From NCBI RefSeq assembly GCF_004339525.1, contig NZ_SMGE01000001.1, positions 1,302,001 to 1,366,000 of the forward strand: DNA of 64,000 nt, in the 5' to 3' direction. Both the position numbers and the translations under genes were made by a program. How positions within the stretch are numbered: position 1 is the stretch's first letter; each line of letters starts with the position of its first letter. This document shows positions 16,479 to 24,575 of this stretch, in pieces. The notes beneath the pieces are model-generated. The model was not told where the DNA came from, made no database searches, and saw only the letters and a program-made list of their open reading frames with translations. The DNA comes from Flavobacterium sp. 90. Lineage in GTDB: Bacteria > Bacteroidota > Bacteroidia > Flavobacteriales > Flavobacteriaceae.

Positions 16479-17486
16479 ATGAATAATTTAAAAAAAGGAA
16501 TATTATTCGCGGCGCTGTTTTCGAGTCTCTTTTTTATAGGCTGTAGTCATGATGATGAAGATGAAGATTTGGTAGGAAACTGGATTAAAAAATCTGCATT
16601 TGATGGACCTGCAAGATCTAGTGCGACTAGTTTTGTCATAGGAGATTATGCTTATGTAGCGGCCGGTTATACTGGAGATGTATATTTAAAAGATTTATGG
16701 GCATACAATTCTAACGGTGATTATTGGGAACAAAAAGCCGATTTTGCCGGAGTAGGAAGAAGTTCTGCTTCAAGTTTTGCACTTAACGGAAAAGGATATG
16801 TTGGTTTGGGTTACGATGGAACCAATAAGCTGAAAGATTTTTATCAATACGATCCAACAAGCAATAGCTGGACTCAAAAAACTGATTTTGGAGGAACTGG
16901 CCGTTATGGCGCAGTAGGTTTTCAAGTAGGTGGAAAAGCTTATTTTGGAACTGGTTATGACGGAAATTATCTAAAAGATTTTTATCAATACGACGATCAG
17001 GCAAACACCTGGACTCTTGTTAACGGATTTAGTGGGAACAAAAGACGTAATGCTACTGTATTTGTAATTGATACTAAAGCGTATTTGGTAACGGGAATAA
17101 ACAATGGAGTTTATCAGGAAGATTTTTGGGAATTTGATCCATCAACTGATGTTTGGACCAGAAAACGTGATGTCGATAAAGACACAGATGATGACCCAAC
17201 TTACAATGACGAATATGCAATTGTTCGTGCAAATGCTTCTAGTTTTTCTATGAATGGATTGGGATATATTGTAGGTGGTGAAAGCATCAAAACGGTTTGG
17301 GAATACATTCCGTCAACAGACCTTTGGACAGAAAGAACTCCTATGGAAGGCGCTACAAGATCAGATGCTGTAGGATTTGCGATCAACAACCGTGGCTTTT
17401 ATATGTTAGGAAGAATAGGTTCAACTTACTTTGATGATGCTTGGGAATTTAAACCTTTGGATGCGCAAAATGATGATGATAATTAA
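16479..17486 (+). CDS. Kelch-repeat lipoprotein
   Basis: 335 residues. Lipoprotein signal with a lipobox ending in Cys (FFIGC, about residue 22) and an acidic tether (HDDEDEDL). The rest is kelch repeats of roughly 48 residues, recognisable by Gly-Tyr/Gly-Gly pairs and a conserved Trp: R-S-S-A opening, then GDYAYVAAGY, KDLWAYNSNGDYWEQK and equivalents. I count about six blades, with an acidic insertion between the fourth and fifth. It should form a surface or periplasmic beta-propeller that binds a partner. The catalytic residues of galactose oxidase are not evident. It sits between the barrel and the DUF4907 lipoprotein. Confidence 0.88.
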   Translation: MNNLKKGILFAALFSSLFFIGCSHDDEDEDLVGNWIKKSAFDGPARSSATSFVIGDYAYVAAGYTGDVYLKDLWAYNSNGDYWEQKADFAGVGRSSASSFALNGKGYVGLGYDGTNKLKDFYQYDPTSNSWTQKTDFGGTGRYGAVGFQVGGKAYFGTGYDGNYLKDFYQYDDQANTWTLVNGFSGNKRRNATVFVIDTKAYLVTGINNGVYQEDFWEFDPSTDVWTRKRDVDKDTDDDPTYNDEYAIVRANASSFSMNGLGYIVGGESIKTVWEYIPSTDLWTERTPMEGATRSDAVGFAINNRGFYMLGRIGSTYFDDAWEFKPLDAQNDDDN

Positions 17487-17808
17487 TACTCAAATAAAAT
17501 TCTTCTGGGCCAAAATCCAGAAGAATTTACTGTTTCTTTTACTTGTTTTGCAATTTGTTGCCTGCTCAAAAAATGAAACTTTTAAAACAGAATCTTTCAA
17601 AACAAAATCCGGTTGGGGATATTCAATTGCTTATAAAAGTAAAATCATAATTAAGCAATCTATAATACCGGTGATAATTGATTCTAAAAGCTTTTCGACA
17701 GAAGATGATGCATTAAAAGTGGCACATTTAGTAGTTGACAAACTCAATGAACATATATCGCCAACGGTAACAAAAAATGATTTAATTTTATTAAAAATAA
17801 AATTATAA
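17476..17808 (+). CDS. DUF4907 family small lipoprotein
   Basis: 110 residues from the ATG at 17476; ATGs at 17461, 17470 and 17473 are in frame too. All of these overlap the end of the kelch gene, so translation is coupled. A hydrophobic segment ends in a lipobox-like VACSK. The mature part has KTKSGWGYSIAYKSKIIIKQ and VIIDSKSFSTEDDALKVAHLV, the DUF4907 signature of a W-G-Y motif and a helix that ends near residue 100. Function unknown. The kinase gene begins on the very next base after its stop codon. Confidence 0.75.
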   Translation: MIINTQIKFFWAKIQKNLLFLLLVLQFVACSKNETFKTESFKTKSGWGYSIAYKSKIIIKQSIIPVIIDSKSFSTEDDALKVAHLVVDKLNEHISPTVTKNDLILLKIKL

Positions 17809-18909
17809 ATGAAAATAGATACCATTAAAAATACGAGTTCTAATAAAATTTTATTCCATTGTATGATATGGGTTTTCTTTATTCTGACATCTTTGATTCA
17901 GTTTTATGAAAGTCCGTTTCGTATCAATAATGACTTCTACGTACAATGGGTCACTGGAATTGTATTGTTTTATCTGAACTATTTTTACTTGGTTCCAGCC
18001 TTGCTTTTGCAAAAAAAATACTGGTTATATTTTACGTTTGTTGTTATTCTGATTGCTGCTTTCATGATCATCAGAATCAATTATTTTATTCCTGAATTTA
18101 AACATATCAGACCTAGAATGATTCCGCCGGAAGAGTTGAAATTGATGTATAAAGGACCTAGAATAAGAGGAATAATGGCAACCAGACAACCACTGTTTTT
18201 TAAAATTGGCCCATCGCTTTTCTATATTTTAATCATTACAATAAGCGCAGCGATCAGAACGCTGACAGAATTTTATAACAACCAACAAAACAAACTTATT
18301 GCCGAGACTCATCGAACCAATACTGAATTGATTTATTTGCGCAAACAAACCAATCCGCATTTTTTATTCAATTCGTTAAATAGTATTTATTCTTTGGCTC
18401 ACAAAAAATCTGATTTGGTCCCCGATGCCATCGTGACATTATCTGAATTAATGCGTTATATGCTTTATGAAACAGATAATAAAACGGTGGCTTTGGAAAA
18501 AGAAATCAATTACATTCAAAATTACATCGAATTACAAAAGCTAAGACTCAACAACATCGAAGACATTGTAATCAATGTTCATGGTGATACAAAAAACAAA
18601 TTTATTGAGCCTTTGTTATTGATTTCATTTGTTGAAAATGCCTTTAAATACGGAACTGATTATAAAGGAGCAGCTCACGTAAAAATTAAAATTTTTATCC
18701 TGAACAACAGTCTTGATTTTTGGATCGAAAACACCATTGAAAACTATCTGAAAGATCCTGAAAATTCAGGAATTGGATTAGTGAATATTCAAAACCGATT
18801 GGATTTACTTTATCCAGATGCGCACGAACTCAACATCACACAAGACAACGATTTTTATCGTGTGCATCTGAATTTAAAATTAGACGAAATTCAAAACACA
18901 ATCAATTAA
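17809..18909 (+). CDS. Sensor histidine kinase, LytS/YehU (His_kinase) family
   Basis: 366 residues. Four predicted membrane helices (about 14-32, 46-66, 72-92 and 130-150) precede the His_kinase domain. The phospho-acceptor is His184 in LRKQTNPHFLFNSLNSIYSL. The ATP-binding part has LISFVENAFKYG (N-box) and NSGIGLVNIQNRLDLLYP. No extracytoplasmic sensing domain is present beyond short loops, so the signal is probably sensed in or at the membrane. The cognate regulator is very likely the LytTR protein at 19742, two genes downstream. Confidence 0.93.
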   Translation: MKIDTIKNTSSNKILFHCMIWVFFILTSLIQFYESPFRINNDFYVQWVTGIVLFYLNYFYLVPALLLQKKYWLYFTFVVILIAAFMIIRINYFIPEFKHIRPRMIPPEELKLMYKGPRIRGIMATRQPLFFKIGPSLFYILIITISAAIRTLTEFYNNQQNKLIAETHRTNTELIYLRKQTNPHFLFNSLNSIYSLAHKKSDLVPDAIVTLSELMRYMLYETDNKTVALEKEINYIQNYIELQKLRLNNIEDIVINVHGDTKNKFIEPLLLISFVENAFKYGTDYKGAAHVKIKIFILNNSLDFWIENTIENYLKDPENSGIGLVNIQNRLDLLYPDAHELNITQDNDFYRVHLNLKLDEIQNTIN

Positions 18910-18922
18910 ACACCACTCTATC

Positions 18923-19633
18923 ATGGACAGAAAAAAATTCATTAGAAATAGTATATTAGGAATTGCATCTTTGGCAACAGCTACAAAATTATTAGAATCA
19001 TGTTCTAAAAGTGATAACGACAACACTGATACAAATTCATCCGGCGATGGAAGCTGCACCGTTTCTCCTGCCGAAACTAAAGGTCCTTTCCCGATTAAAA
19101 CACCAAGTCAACTGGTACTAGAAAATATCAAATCTGATCGAATTGGTATCGCTTTACTAATTAATCTTATTATCGAAAATAAAACCAACAACTGTTCTCC
19201 GCTGGAAAATGTTTTTGTTGACGTTTGGCATTGTGATAAAGACGGAAATTATTCTGAATATGGAGGCACTTCGATGCAGCAAACAGATTATACTTCTGTA
19301 CATTTTTTAAGAGGCAGACAAACCACAAATTCAAAAGGAGAAGTTTCGTTTCTTTCTATTTTCCCGGGCTGGTATCAAGGCAGAGCGCCACACGTGCATG
19401 TTGAAGTACTAACGACGAGTGGCACATCATTATTGGTAACACAAATTGCTTTTCCGGAAACTGTTTCAAGCGAAGTATATTCAAGCACAAATTATGCTTC
19501 TCACGGTCAAGCCGATACTTCGAATACAAAAGACAATGTTTTCTCTGATAGTTTATCCGATGAATTAGCAACTTTAACAGGGAATTTGACAGATGGTTAT
19601 ACATTAAGCAAAACCATTACAGTAAAAGCATAA
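18923..19633 (+). CDS. Intradiol ring-cleavage dioxygenase-like lipoprotein
   Basis: 236 residues. The N-terminus (DRKKFIRNSILGIASLATAT) resembles a Tat-like or lipoprotein signal, but it has no twin arginine. A Cys at residue 27 (LLESC) fits a lipobox. The catalytic fold is recognisable: DVWHCDKDGNY (Tyr110) and PGWYQGRAPHVHVEV with Tyr151, His157 and His159, the two-Tyr two-His set that holds Fe(III) in catechol and protocatechuate dioxygenases. An exported lipoprotein of this family is unlikely to serve ordinary aromatic catabolism, and no beta-ketoadipate genes are nearby. It is embedded between kinase and regulator. Substrate unknown. Confidence 0.85.
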   Translation: MDRKKFIRNSILGIASLATATKLLESCSKSDNDNTDTNSSGDGSCTVSPAETKGPFPIKTPSQLVLENIKSDRIGIALLINLIIENKTNNCSPLENVFVDVWHCDKDGNYSEYGGTSMQQTDYTSVHFLRGRQTTNSKGEVSFLSIFPGWYQGRAPHVHVEVLTTSGTSLLVTQIAFPETVSSEVYSSTNYASHGQADTSNTKDNVFSDSLSDELATLTGNLTDGYTLSKTITVKA

Positions 19634-19741
19634 TTTAAAAATGAATTTTGTTTTTTATGAAAACTTTAAAACTTAATTCATTGGTTTAAAACTACTTTTG
19701 AGCATCAAAACAAGACTTTTTAAAATTTAATCTCCAACAAG

Positions 19742-20458
19742 ATGAAATGTGTAATTATAGACGATGAACCTTTAGCGGTTGAATTATTAGAAGATTTTGT
19801 TCGAAAAATAGATTCTCTCGAATTGGTCAGTACTTTTAATAATGCGATTGATGCTGTTTCTTTTATCAATCAAAACAATGTCGATTTGATTTTTTTAGAC
19901 ATTCAGATGCCACATTTCTCTGGTATAGATTTTTTAAATACAATCGAAAAAAAGCCTTTAATTATATTCACAACGGCTTATTCTGATTATGCTGTTGAAG
20001 GATTTAATCTTGGTGCTGTTGATTATTTAGTAAAACCAATTCCGTTTCATCGTTTTTTAAAATCAGTTGTAAGAGCACAGCAAATTTTAAATCCGACTGC
20101 TTCTACCCAAGCCATTTCAGAAAATACAACTGCTCCGGAATTAGAACAGGATTTTATGTTTGTAAGAGCTGAATATGAAAACGTAAAAATGAATTTTTCG
20201 GATATTCTATTTATAGAAGGTTTAAAAGATTATGTAAAAATTTATACCACAGACAATAAATTCACGCTAACCTTAATTAGTTTAATTAAGTTAGAAAACT
20301 TACTTTCCAGCAAAGGATTTTCAAGAATTCACAGGTCTTATATCATCAATATAAAACATGTAAAATCAATTCAGAAAAATAAAGTTTTGATTAGTGATAA
20401 ACGTATTCCAATTAGCGAAAGCTACAAGAATGCTTTCTTCGAAAGAATCAATTTATAG
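19742..20458 (+). CDS. LytTR-family DNA-binding response regulator
   Basis: 238 residues. Receiver domain 1-120 with the acidic pair Asp7-Asp8, phospho-acceptor Asp53 (FLDIQMP) and the conserved Lys in DYLVKPI. A Ser/Thr-rich linker leads to a LytTR domain (about 135-238: ILFIEGLKDYVKIYT, then SRIHRSYIINIKHV). LytTR proteins bind direct-repeat sites as dimers. It is the partner of the LytS-type kinase and closes the operon. It follows a 108-base gap after the dioxygenase gene in which I see no clear promoter. A terminator follows. Confidence 0.93.
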   Translation: MKCVIIDDEPLAVELLEDFVRKIDSLELVSTFNNAIDAVSFINQNNVDLIFLDIQMPHFSGIDFLNTIEKKPLIIFTTAYSDYAVEGFNLGAVDYLVKPIPFHRFLKSVVRAQQILNPTASTQAISENTTAPELEQDFMFVRAEYENVKMNFSDILFIEGLKDYVKIYTTDNKFTLTLISLIKLENLLSSKGFSRIHRSYIINIKHVKSIQKNKVLISDKRIPISESYKNAFFERINL

Positions 20459-20480
20459 TGTTTTAAATTCCAATTAAAAA

Positions 20481-20528
20481 AAAATCCAAATTCCAATATT
20501 GCTCGACAACGATTGGAATTTGGATTTT
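20481..20528. terminator. Bidirectional terminator between LytTR gene and gamma-CA gene
   Basis: 17-base perfect arms at 20481-20497 and 20512-20528 (AAAATCCAAATTCCAAT and its complement) with a 14-base loop and A/T runs on both sides. It separates two convergent genes and can serve both. Confidence 0.85.
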
Positions 20529-20549
20529 TTTTATTGAATTATTTATAGC

Positions 20550-21068
20550 TTATTCTTCGTTTTTAAGCCATCCGGAATACATTACATAATTATTTGAAAT
20601 ACGCTCGATTTCGCCTGCAAAATCAGATTGATCAATATCTTTTACTTTTTTGGCAGGAACGCCCGCATAAATACTTCCGGAAGTTACAACGGTATTTTGT
20701 GTGATAACTGCTCCGGCTGCAATAATAGAATTACTTTCTATCACACAATTATCCATTACAATTGCGCCCATTCCTATTAAAACATTGTCATGAACCGTAC
20801 AACCGTGTACAATTGCATTATGTCCTATTGAAACATTATTACCAATTATAGTAGGATGTTTTTGATACGTGCAGTGTATAATCGCTCCGTCTTGAATATT
20901 AACTTTGTTCCCGATTTTGATAAAGTGAACATCGCCACGGATTACCGCGTTAAACCAAACACTACATGAATCTCCAAAAGTAACATCGCCAATAATAGTA
21001 GCGTTTTCAGCAACATAACAATCCTCAGGAATTTGAGGAGTTTTTCCGTTTACAGATTTGATTAACAT
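20550..21068 (-). CDS. Gamma-carbonic anhydrase family protein (left-handed beta-helix)
   Basis: 172 residues of hexapeptide repeats (IGDVTFGDSCSVWFNAVIRGD and onward), the YrdA/PaaY type. The putative zinc histidines are in DGAIIHCTY and SIGHNAIVHGC, in the expected order. Proteins of this subgroup are trimers. Some hydrate CO2 and others have no proven activity, so the reaction is not certain. Start ATG is followed by LIKSVNGKTPQIPEDCYVAENA, the family's usual N-terminus. It shares a strand and a short 9-base gap with the PorP/SprF gene upstream, so they may be cotranscribed. Confidence 0.88.
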   Translation of the reverse strand: MLIKSVNGKTPQIPEDCYVAENATIIGDVTFGDSCSVWFNAVIRGDVHFIKIGNKVNIQDGAIIHCTYQKHPTIIGNNVSIGHNAIVHGCTVHDNVLIGMGAIVMDNCVIESNSIIAAGAVITQNTVVTSGSIYAGVPAKKVKDIDQSDFAGEIERISNNYVMYSGWLKNEE

Positions 21069-21077
21069 AAAATTGAT

Positions 21078-22067
21078 TTAATTAATAGCAGGACAATTAC
21101 AGTCGTAACGTTCTCTTTTACAAAATAAATTAATTCCCAAAGTAACCTGATGATAACCACCAGTGTCAAATTTTACATCGCCTACAACTTGAGAATACGT
21201 ATAAGCAAACATGAAATTATTAAAATTTACTCCAATAATAGGCGTAAAATATTGTAATTTTTGAGATGCAACTCCACTTCCGCTTCTATATTGCGCACCG
21301 TCAAAACTTCTTCTATAAGATAATGCAGCCCATAAACTTCCAAAATCCATGTTTTTATAGGCTTTCATGTTTAAATCGATAGATTTCTGTTTTGTTTTGT
21401 CAAATAGTTGAAACAAAATAGAAGGTTCCCAGGTAATATTTTCTCTTTTTCCAAAAACATAACCAGCGCTAAGTAGATACTTTCTTAAGTTATCACTTTC
21501 ATAATCTGTGTAAATATCTCTTCTGGTTTCTAATATACCCTGAACAGTTGCATGAGCATAAAAATCTAAGTAATTATAAGAAGCTCCAACATCGACATTG
21601 AAGTAAGAATCTTTTTGAATCTGACCATAAACAATTGGGTCAAAAGTTCCACCAAATGTAGTTTCGTCTAATTGATTTTGAATCAAACCTGCATTTATAC
21701 CAAACGAAAGTTGATTTAAATCTACTTCGTCTCTAGAGAACATAATATGATGCGCATAAGTAACTTTTACACCTTTTTGAGAATGGTAACCATTTTTATC
21801 ATTAAACAGGATAATACCAGCACCTGATCTTTCTCCAATTCTTCCGTTCATGCTTAAAGTTTGAAGTGATGGTGCATCTTCCTGACCAAACCATTGCTTT
21901 CTTGCAGTCAATCTTATTTTTGTACAATTTGCAGCTCCCGCCATTGACGGATGAATTAAATAGTAATTGTCTGATAAATAATCTGAATAAACCGGAATCC
22001 CCTCTTGTGAATAAGAATAAAACGATGTAATAAAAAAAATGAATAAAACCTTGATTCTAAATTTCAT
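21078..22067 (-). CDS. PorP/SprF family type IX secretion outer-membrane protein
   Basis: 329 residues. Signal peptide to about YSYS, then the family hallmark QEGIPVYSDYLSDNYYLIHPSMAGAANC near the mature N-terminus (the usual form is Q-Q-x-Y-x-x-Y, then N-P-A-x-A-G). The rest is a beta-barrel of about 14 strands. PorP/SprF proteins assist secretion or surface attachment of specific type IX cargo, often encoded next to the cargo gene. This copy has no adhesin beside it. A second member is at 57940-58851. The protein ends with Cys residues (LFCKRERYDCNCPAIN), which is unusual for a barrel end. Confidence 0.9.
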   Translation of the reverse strand: MKFRIKVLFIFFITSFYSYSQEGIPVYSDYLSDNYYLIHPSMAGAANCTKIRLTARKQWFGQEDAPSLQTLSMNGRIGERSGAGIILFNDKNGYHSQKGVKVTYAHHIMFSRDEVDLNQLSFGINAGLIQNQLDETTFGGTFDPIVYGQIQKDSYFNVDVGASYNYLDFYAHATVQGILETRRDIYTDYESDNLRKYLLSAGYVFGKRENITWEPSILFQLFDKTKQKSIDLNMKAYKNMDFGSLWAALSYRRSFDGAQYRSGSGVASQKLQYFTPIIGVNFNNFMFAYTYSQVVGDVKFDTGGYHQVTLGINLFCKRERYDCNCPAIN

Positions 22068-22186
22068 AAAGGCAATTTTGTTTACTTATATTTTTGACTC
22101 CTATAATTTAATACGATTTATTTGAAAAGAGTCTTAATTATTTTATTAAAAAATCAAATATAGGTATTAGTAGAAAATAAGTTTAC

Positions 22187-22194
22187 TAAATTTG
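22187..22194 (+). promoter_or_regulatory. Putative -7 box of the Nfu gene
   Basis: TAAATTTG matches TAnnTTTG and lies 16 bases before the start codon at 22211. No good TTG element is visible 17-23 bases upstream, so this is a half-site call. Confidence 0.4.
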
Positions 22195-22210
22195 TAAAAA
22201 TTTACAAATC

Positions 22211-23110
22211 ATGACAAAAATCACCATAAAGGAAACTCAAAATCCAACAATCCTAAAGTTTGAATTTGAAGATTTCATAACACAAAATCAAAGTTTTGAG
22301 TTCAAAAATATCGATGAAGCGCAAGCATCTCCATTAGCACAACAATTATTCTATCTTCCGTTTGTAAAAACAGTTTATATTTCCGGAAACTTTATCGCTA
22401 TCGAAAGATACAGTATTGTAGAATGGGATGACGTTAAAGACTCTGTTGCTGAACAAATTACAGCATTCGTTGACAAAGGTGGCGTTATCATAAAAGTAGA
22501 CGAAACTACCACAAAAAAACAGCCTATAACAGTTTACGGAGAAACAACTCCAAATCCTGCTGCTTTAAAATTTGTAGTGAGCAGAATGTTGACCAGAAAC
22601 GCTGTAGAATACAAAAACATCGATCAAACTGCTTCTTCTCCTTTAGCAAAAGAATTATTCAAATTTCCTTATGTAAAAGAGGTTTTTATTGATGAAAATT
22701 ATATTTCGGTAACTAAATATGACATTAATAATTGGGATGAAATTACTTTAGAAGTTAGATCTTTCATCAAACAATTTATCGAAAATGGAGGAACTGTTTT
22801 AGATGAAACTTTAATTGAAGTTGCTACTAAAAATGACATTACTAAAGATGAAGCATTTGACAAACTAGATGTTACTTCTCAACAAATTATCAATATCTTA
22901 GAAGAATACGTAAAACCTGCAGTTGCTGCTGACGGTGGAAATATTGCTTTTGATTCTTATAATGAAAACGACAAAACAGTAAAAGTAATTCTGCAAGGAG
23001 CTTGCAGTGGTTGTCCGTCATCTACTTTTACTCTAAAAAGCGGAATCGAAAATATGCTAAAAAGCATGCTAAATGATGAAGCTATTAAAGTAGAAGCTTT
23101 AAACGCATAA
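22211..23110 (+). CDS. Nfu/NifU family iron-sulfur carrier with duplicated N-terminal domain
   Basis: 299 residues. Two related scaffold Nfu/NifU N-terminal domains are present, about 5-95 and 105-195. Both share a T/ENP-A/T-x-LKF opening, a SPLA-x-x-LF segment and an F-V/YVK-x-V/EV strand. The C-terminal NifU domain (220-295) has the Fe-S binding CxxC pair Cys265 and Cys268 (LQGACSGCPSS). The protein would receive or carry a 4Fe-4S cluster for delivery to target enzymes. Single N-domains are the rule in many bacteria; as I recall the duplicated form is common in Bacteroidota. It is monocistronic, with a terminator following. Confidence 0.93.
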   Translation: MTKITIKETQNPTILKFEFEDFITQNQSFEFKNIDEAQASPLAQQLFYLPFVKTVYISGNFIAIERYSIVEWDDVKDSVAEQITAFVDKGGVIIKVDETTTKKQPITVYGETTPNPAALKFVVSRMLTRNAVEYKNIDQTASSPLAKELFKFPYVKEVFIDENYISVTKYDINNWDEITLEVRSFIKQFIENGGTVLDETLIEVATKNDITKDEAFDKLDVTSQQIINILEEYVKPAVAADGGNIAFDSYNENDKTVKVILQGACSGCPSSTFTLKSGIENMLKSMLNDEAIKVEALNA

Positions 23111-23130
23111 TATTACATCTTACATAAAAG

Positions 23131-23162
23131 AAAAGCGTCTGCCAATGTAGACGCTTTTTTTA
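23131..23162 (+). terminator. Terminator after Nfu gene
   Basis: Arms AAAAGCGTCT (23131-23140) and AGACGCTTTT (23149-23158) with an 8-base loop, then a T-run. Intrinsic terminator 20 bases after the Nfu stop. Confidence 0.85.
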
Positions 23163-23261
23163 TATATCTTATTTACTATCAGTAAATTATTTTAACAATA
23201 ACACTACAATTCTTGTAAAAATGATTTAATATTGTATTCTTAACAAATCAAATTTCAAACT

Positions 23262-23669
23262 ATGGGAGTATCATCATTTTTCAAAAATTTATTTGGCTCA
23301 GCCAAAGAAACCGCTACAGATTTAGCAAATCAGGCAGAAACTACTATTGAACAAGCTAAAGAAGCTGCTGCACCTTATGTAGAAAAAGCAGAAACTTTTG
23401 CAGAAGAAACTATCGCAAAAGCCAAAGAAGCTTCGGAACCAATACTTGACAGCGCTGTAGAATATGCACATCAGGCAAAAGATATTGTGAGCGAATATGT
23501 AGAGAAAGCATCTGATTCAATAAGTGACGTAATTGACACGGTAAAAGAAAAAGCTGGTGATCTTACTCAAGAAACTAAAACAGTTGCCTCTGAAACTGTA
23601 GTTGATGCTGCTGAAAAAACTGAAGATGCAACGGATAAAATTGTTGATGAAACTGGAGACAAGGAATAG
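23262..23669 (+). CDS. LEA-like amphipathic helical repeat protein
   Basis: 135 residues, no signal peptide. After MGVSSFFKNLFGSAKETATDL the whole protein consists of degenerate 11-residue-type repeats rich in Ala, Glu, Lys, Thr and Asp (AKEAAAPYVEKAETFAEETI, AKEASEPILDSAVEYAHQAK and similar). There is no Cys and no Trp. The pattern resembles LEA group 3 or apolipoprotein-like helices, which are disordered in solution and fold on membranes or on drying. The acidic C-terminus ends in DKE. It precedes the MscS gene, separated by a terminator. A role in osmotic or desiccation stress fits the neighbour but is inference. Confidence 0.75.
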   Translation: MGVSSFFKNLFGSAKETATDLANQAETTIEQAKEAAAPYVEKAETFAEETIAKAKEASEPILDSAVEYAHQAKDIVSEYVEKASDSISDVIDTVKEKAGDLTQETKTVASETVVDAAEKTEDATDKIVDETGDKE

Positions 23670-23720
23670 ATCCTTATTTTTCTTATAGAAGAAATATCTT
23701 TATATTTGTACCACTAATGT

Positions 23721-23747
23721 ACCTTCTCTTTTGAGAAGGTTTTTTTA
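23721..23747 (+). terminator. Terminator between LEA-like gene and mscS
   Basis: Arms ACCTTCTC (23721-23728) and GAGAAGGT (23733-23740) around a TTTT loop, followed by six or more Ts. It lies only about 12 bases before the mscS start, so it also occupies the 5' region of mscS. Confidence 0.8.
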
Positions 23748-23758
23748 TTCTATAAAAC

Positions 23759-24568
23759 ATGATGAGTCCAGAACAACTTAGCAATTACGCCGCAAAATTC
23801 ATTGACGTATTAGTTGATTATTCGCCTAAATTAATTTCGGCATTCCTAATTTTATTTGTTGGTATTTATGCCATCAGATTGATCAATAAAATTATTACCA
23901 AGGTAATGATTCAAAGAAATCTAGATCCCACTTTAACAAAATTCCTTTCGGATATTTTAATATGGGCACTTCGAATTTTATTGTTTGTTACTTTTATTTC
24001 AAAACTTGGAATCGAGACTTCTTCGTTTGTTGCTATTTTAGGAGCCATGGGACTTGCAGTTGGTTTGTCTTTACAAGGTTCGCTTTCTAACTTTGCCGGA
24101 GGAATGTTAATTATCGTTTTCAAACCTTTTAAAGTTGGAGATACTATCGAATCGCAAGGTGTAATTGCAACGGTATTAGAAATTCAAATTTTTGTTACCA
24201 AAATGCTTACCGCCAATAATCAAACTGTTTTTGTACCAAATGGTGCTTTATCAAACGGAACGATTATTAACTATTCAATGCAGGGAGAAAGAAGAGCAGA
24301 TTTGACTTTTGCAGTTTCTTATGATTCTGATATCAAAAAAGCAAAAGAGATTCTATTGAATGTTTTAAACTCAAATCCTAAAGTACTTAAAAAACCGGCT
24401 CCAGAGGTTTTCGTAAAAAACTTAACAGCTAGTTCTGTTGAATTTGCAGTTCGACCTTGGGCTAAAAATGTGAATTATGGTTCTGTTTTTTCAGAGACTT
24501 TAGAAAATTGCAAAGCTGCACTTGACGAGGCTGGAATCAAAATCCAACCTTTTACACTTCAAAAATAA
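23759..24568 (+). CDS. Small-conductance mechanosensitive channel (MscS family)
   Basis: 269 residues, close to the size of E. coli MscS. Three transmembrane helices lie within the first 130 residues. The third has the Gly/Ala-rich pore pattern (AILGAMGLAVGLSLQGSLSN). The soluble beta domain follows with FKPFKVGDTIE and the FVPNGALSNGTIINYS motif, then an alpha/beta C-terminal domain. The channel releases solutes on hypo-osmotic shock from the inner membrane. Start is the first of two in-frame ATG codons (ATGATG). With the terminator so close upstream, its promoter must overlap the preceding gap. Confidence 0.95.
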   Translation: MMSPEQLSNYAAKFIDVLVDYSPKLISAFLILFVGIYAIRLINKIITKVMIQRNLDPTLTKFLSDILIWALRILLFVTFISKLGIETSSFVAILGAMGLAVGLSLQGSLSNFAGGMLIIVFKPFKVGDTIESQGVIATVLEIQIFVTKMLTANNQTVFVPNGALSNGTIINYSMQGERRADLTFAVSYDSDIKKAKEILLNVLNSNPKVLKKPAPEVFVKNLTASSVEFAVRPWAKNVNYGSVFSETLENCKAALDEAGIKIQPFTLQK

Positions 24569-24575
24569 AATTGAT

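Noticed and set aside
18923..19010. Tat signal peptide on the dioxygenase-like protein
   Set aside because: The basic stretch is RKK, not a twin arginine. A lipoprotein route via Cys27 fits better, though I keep the doubt.
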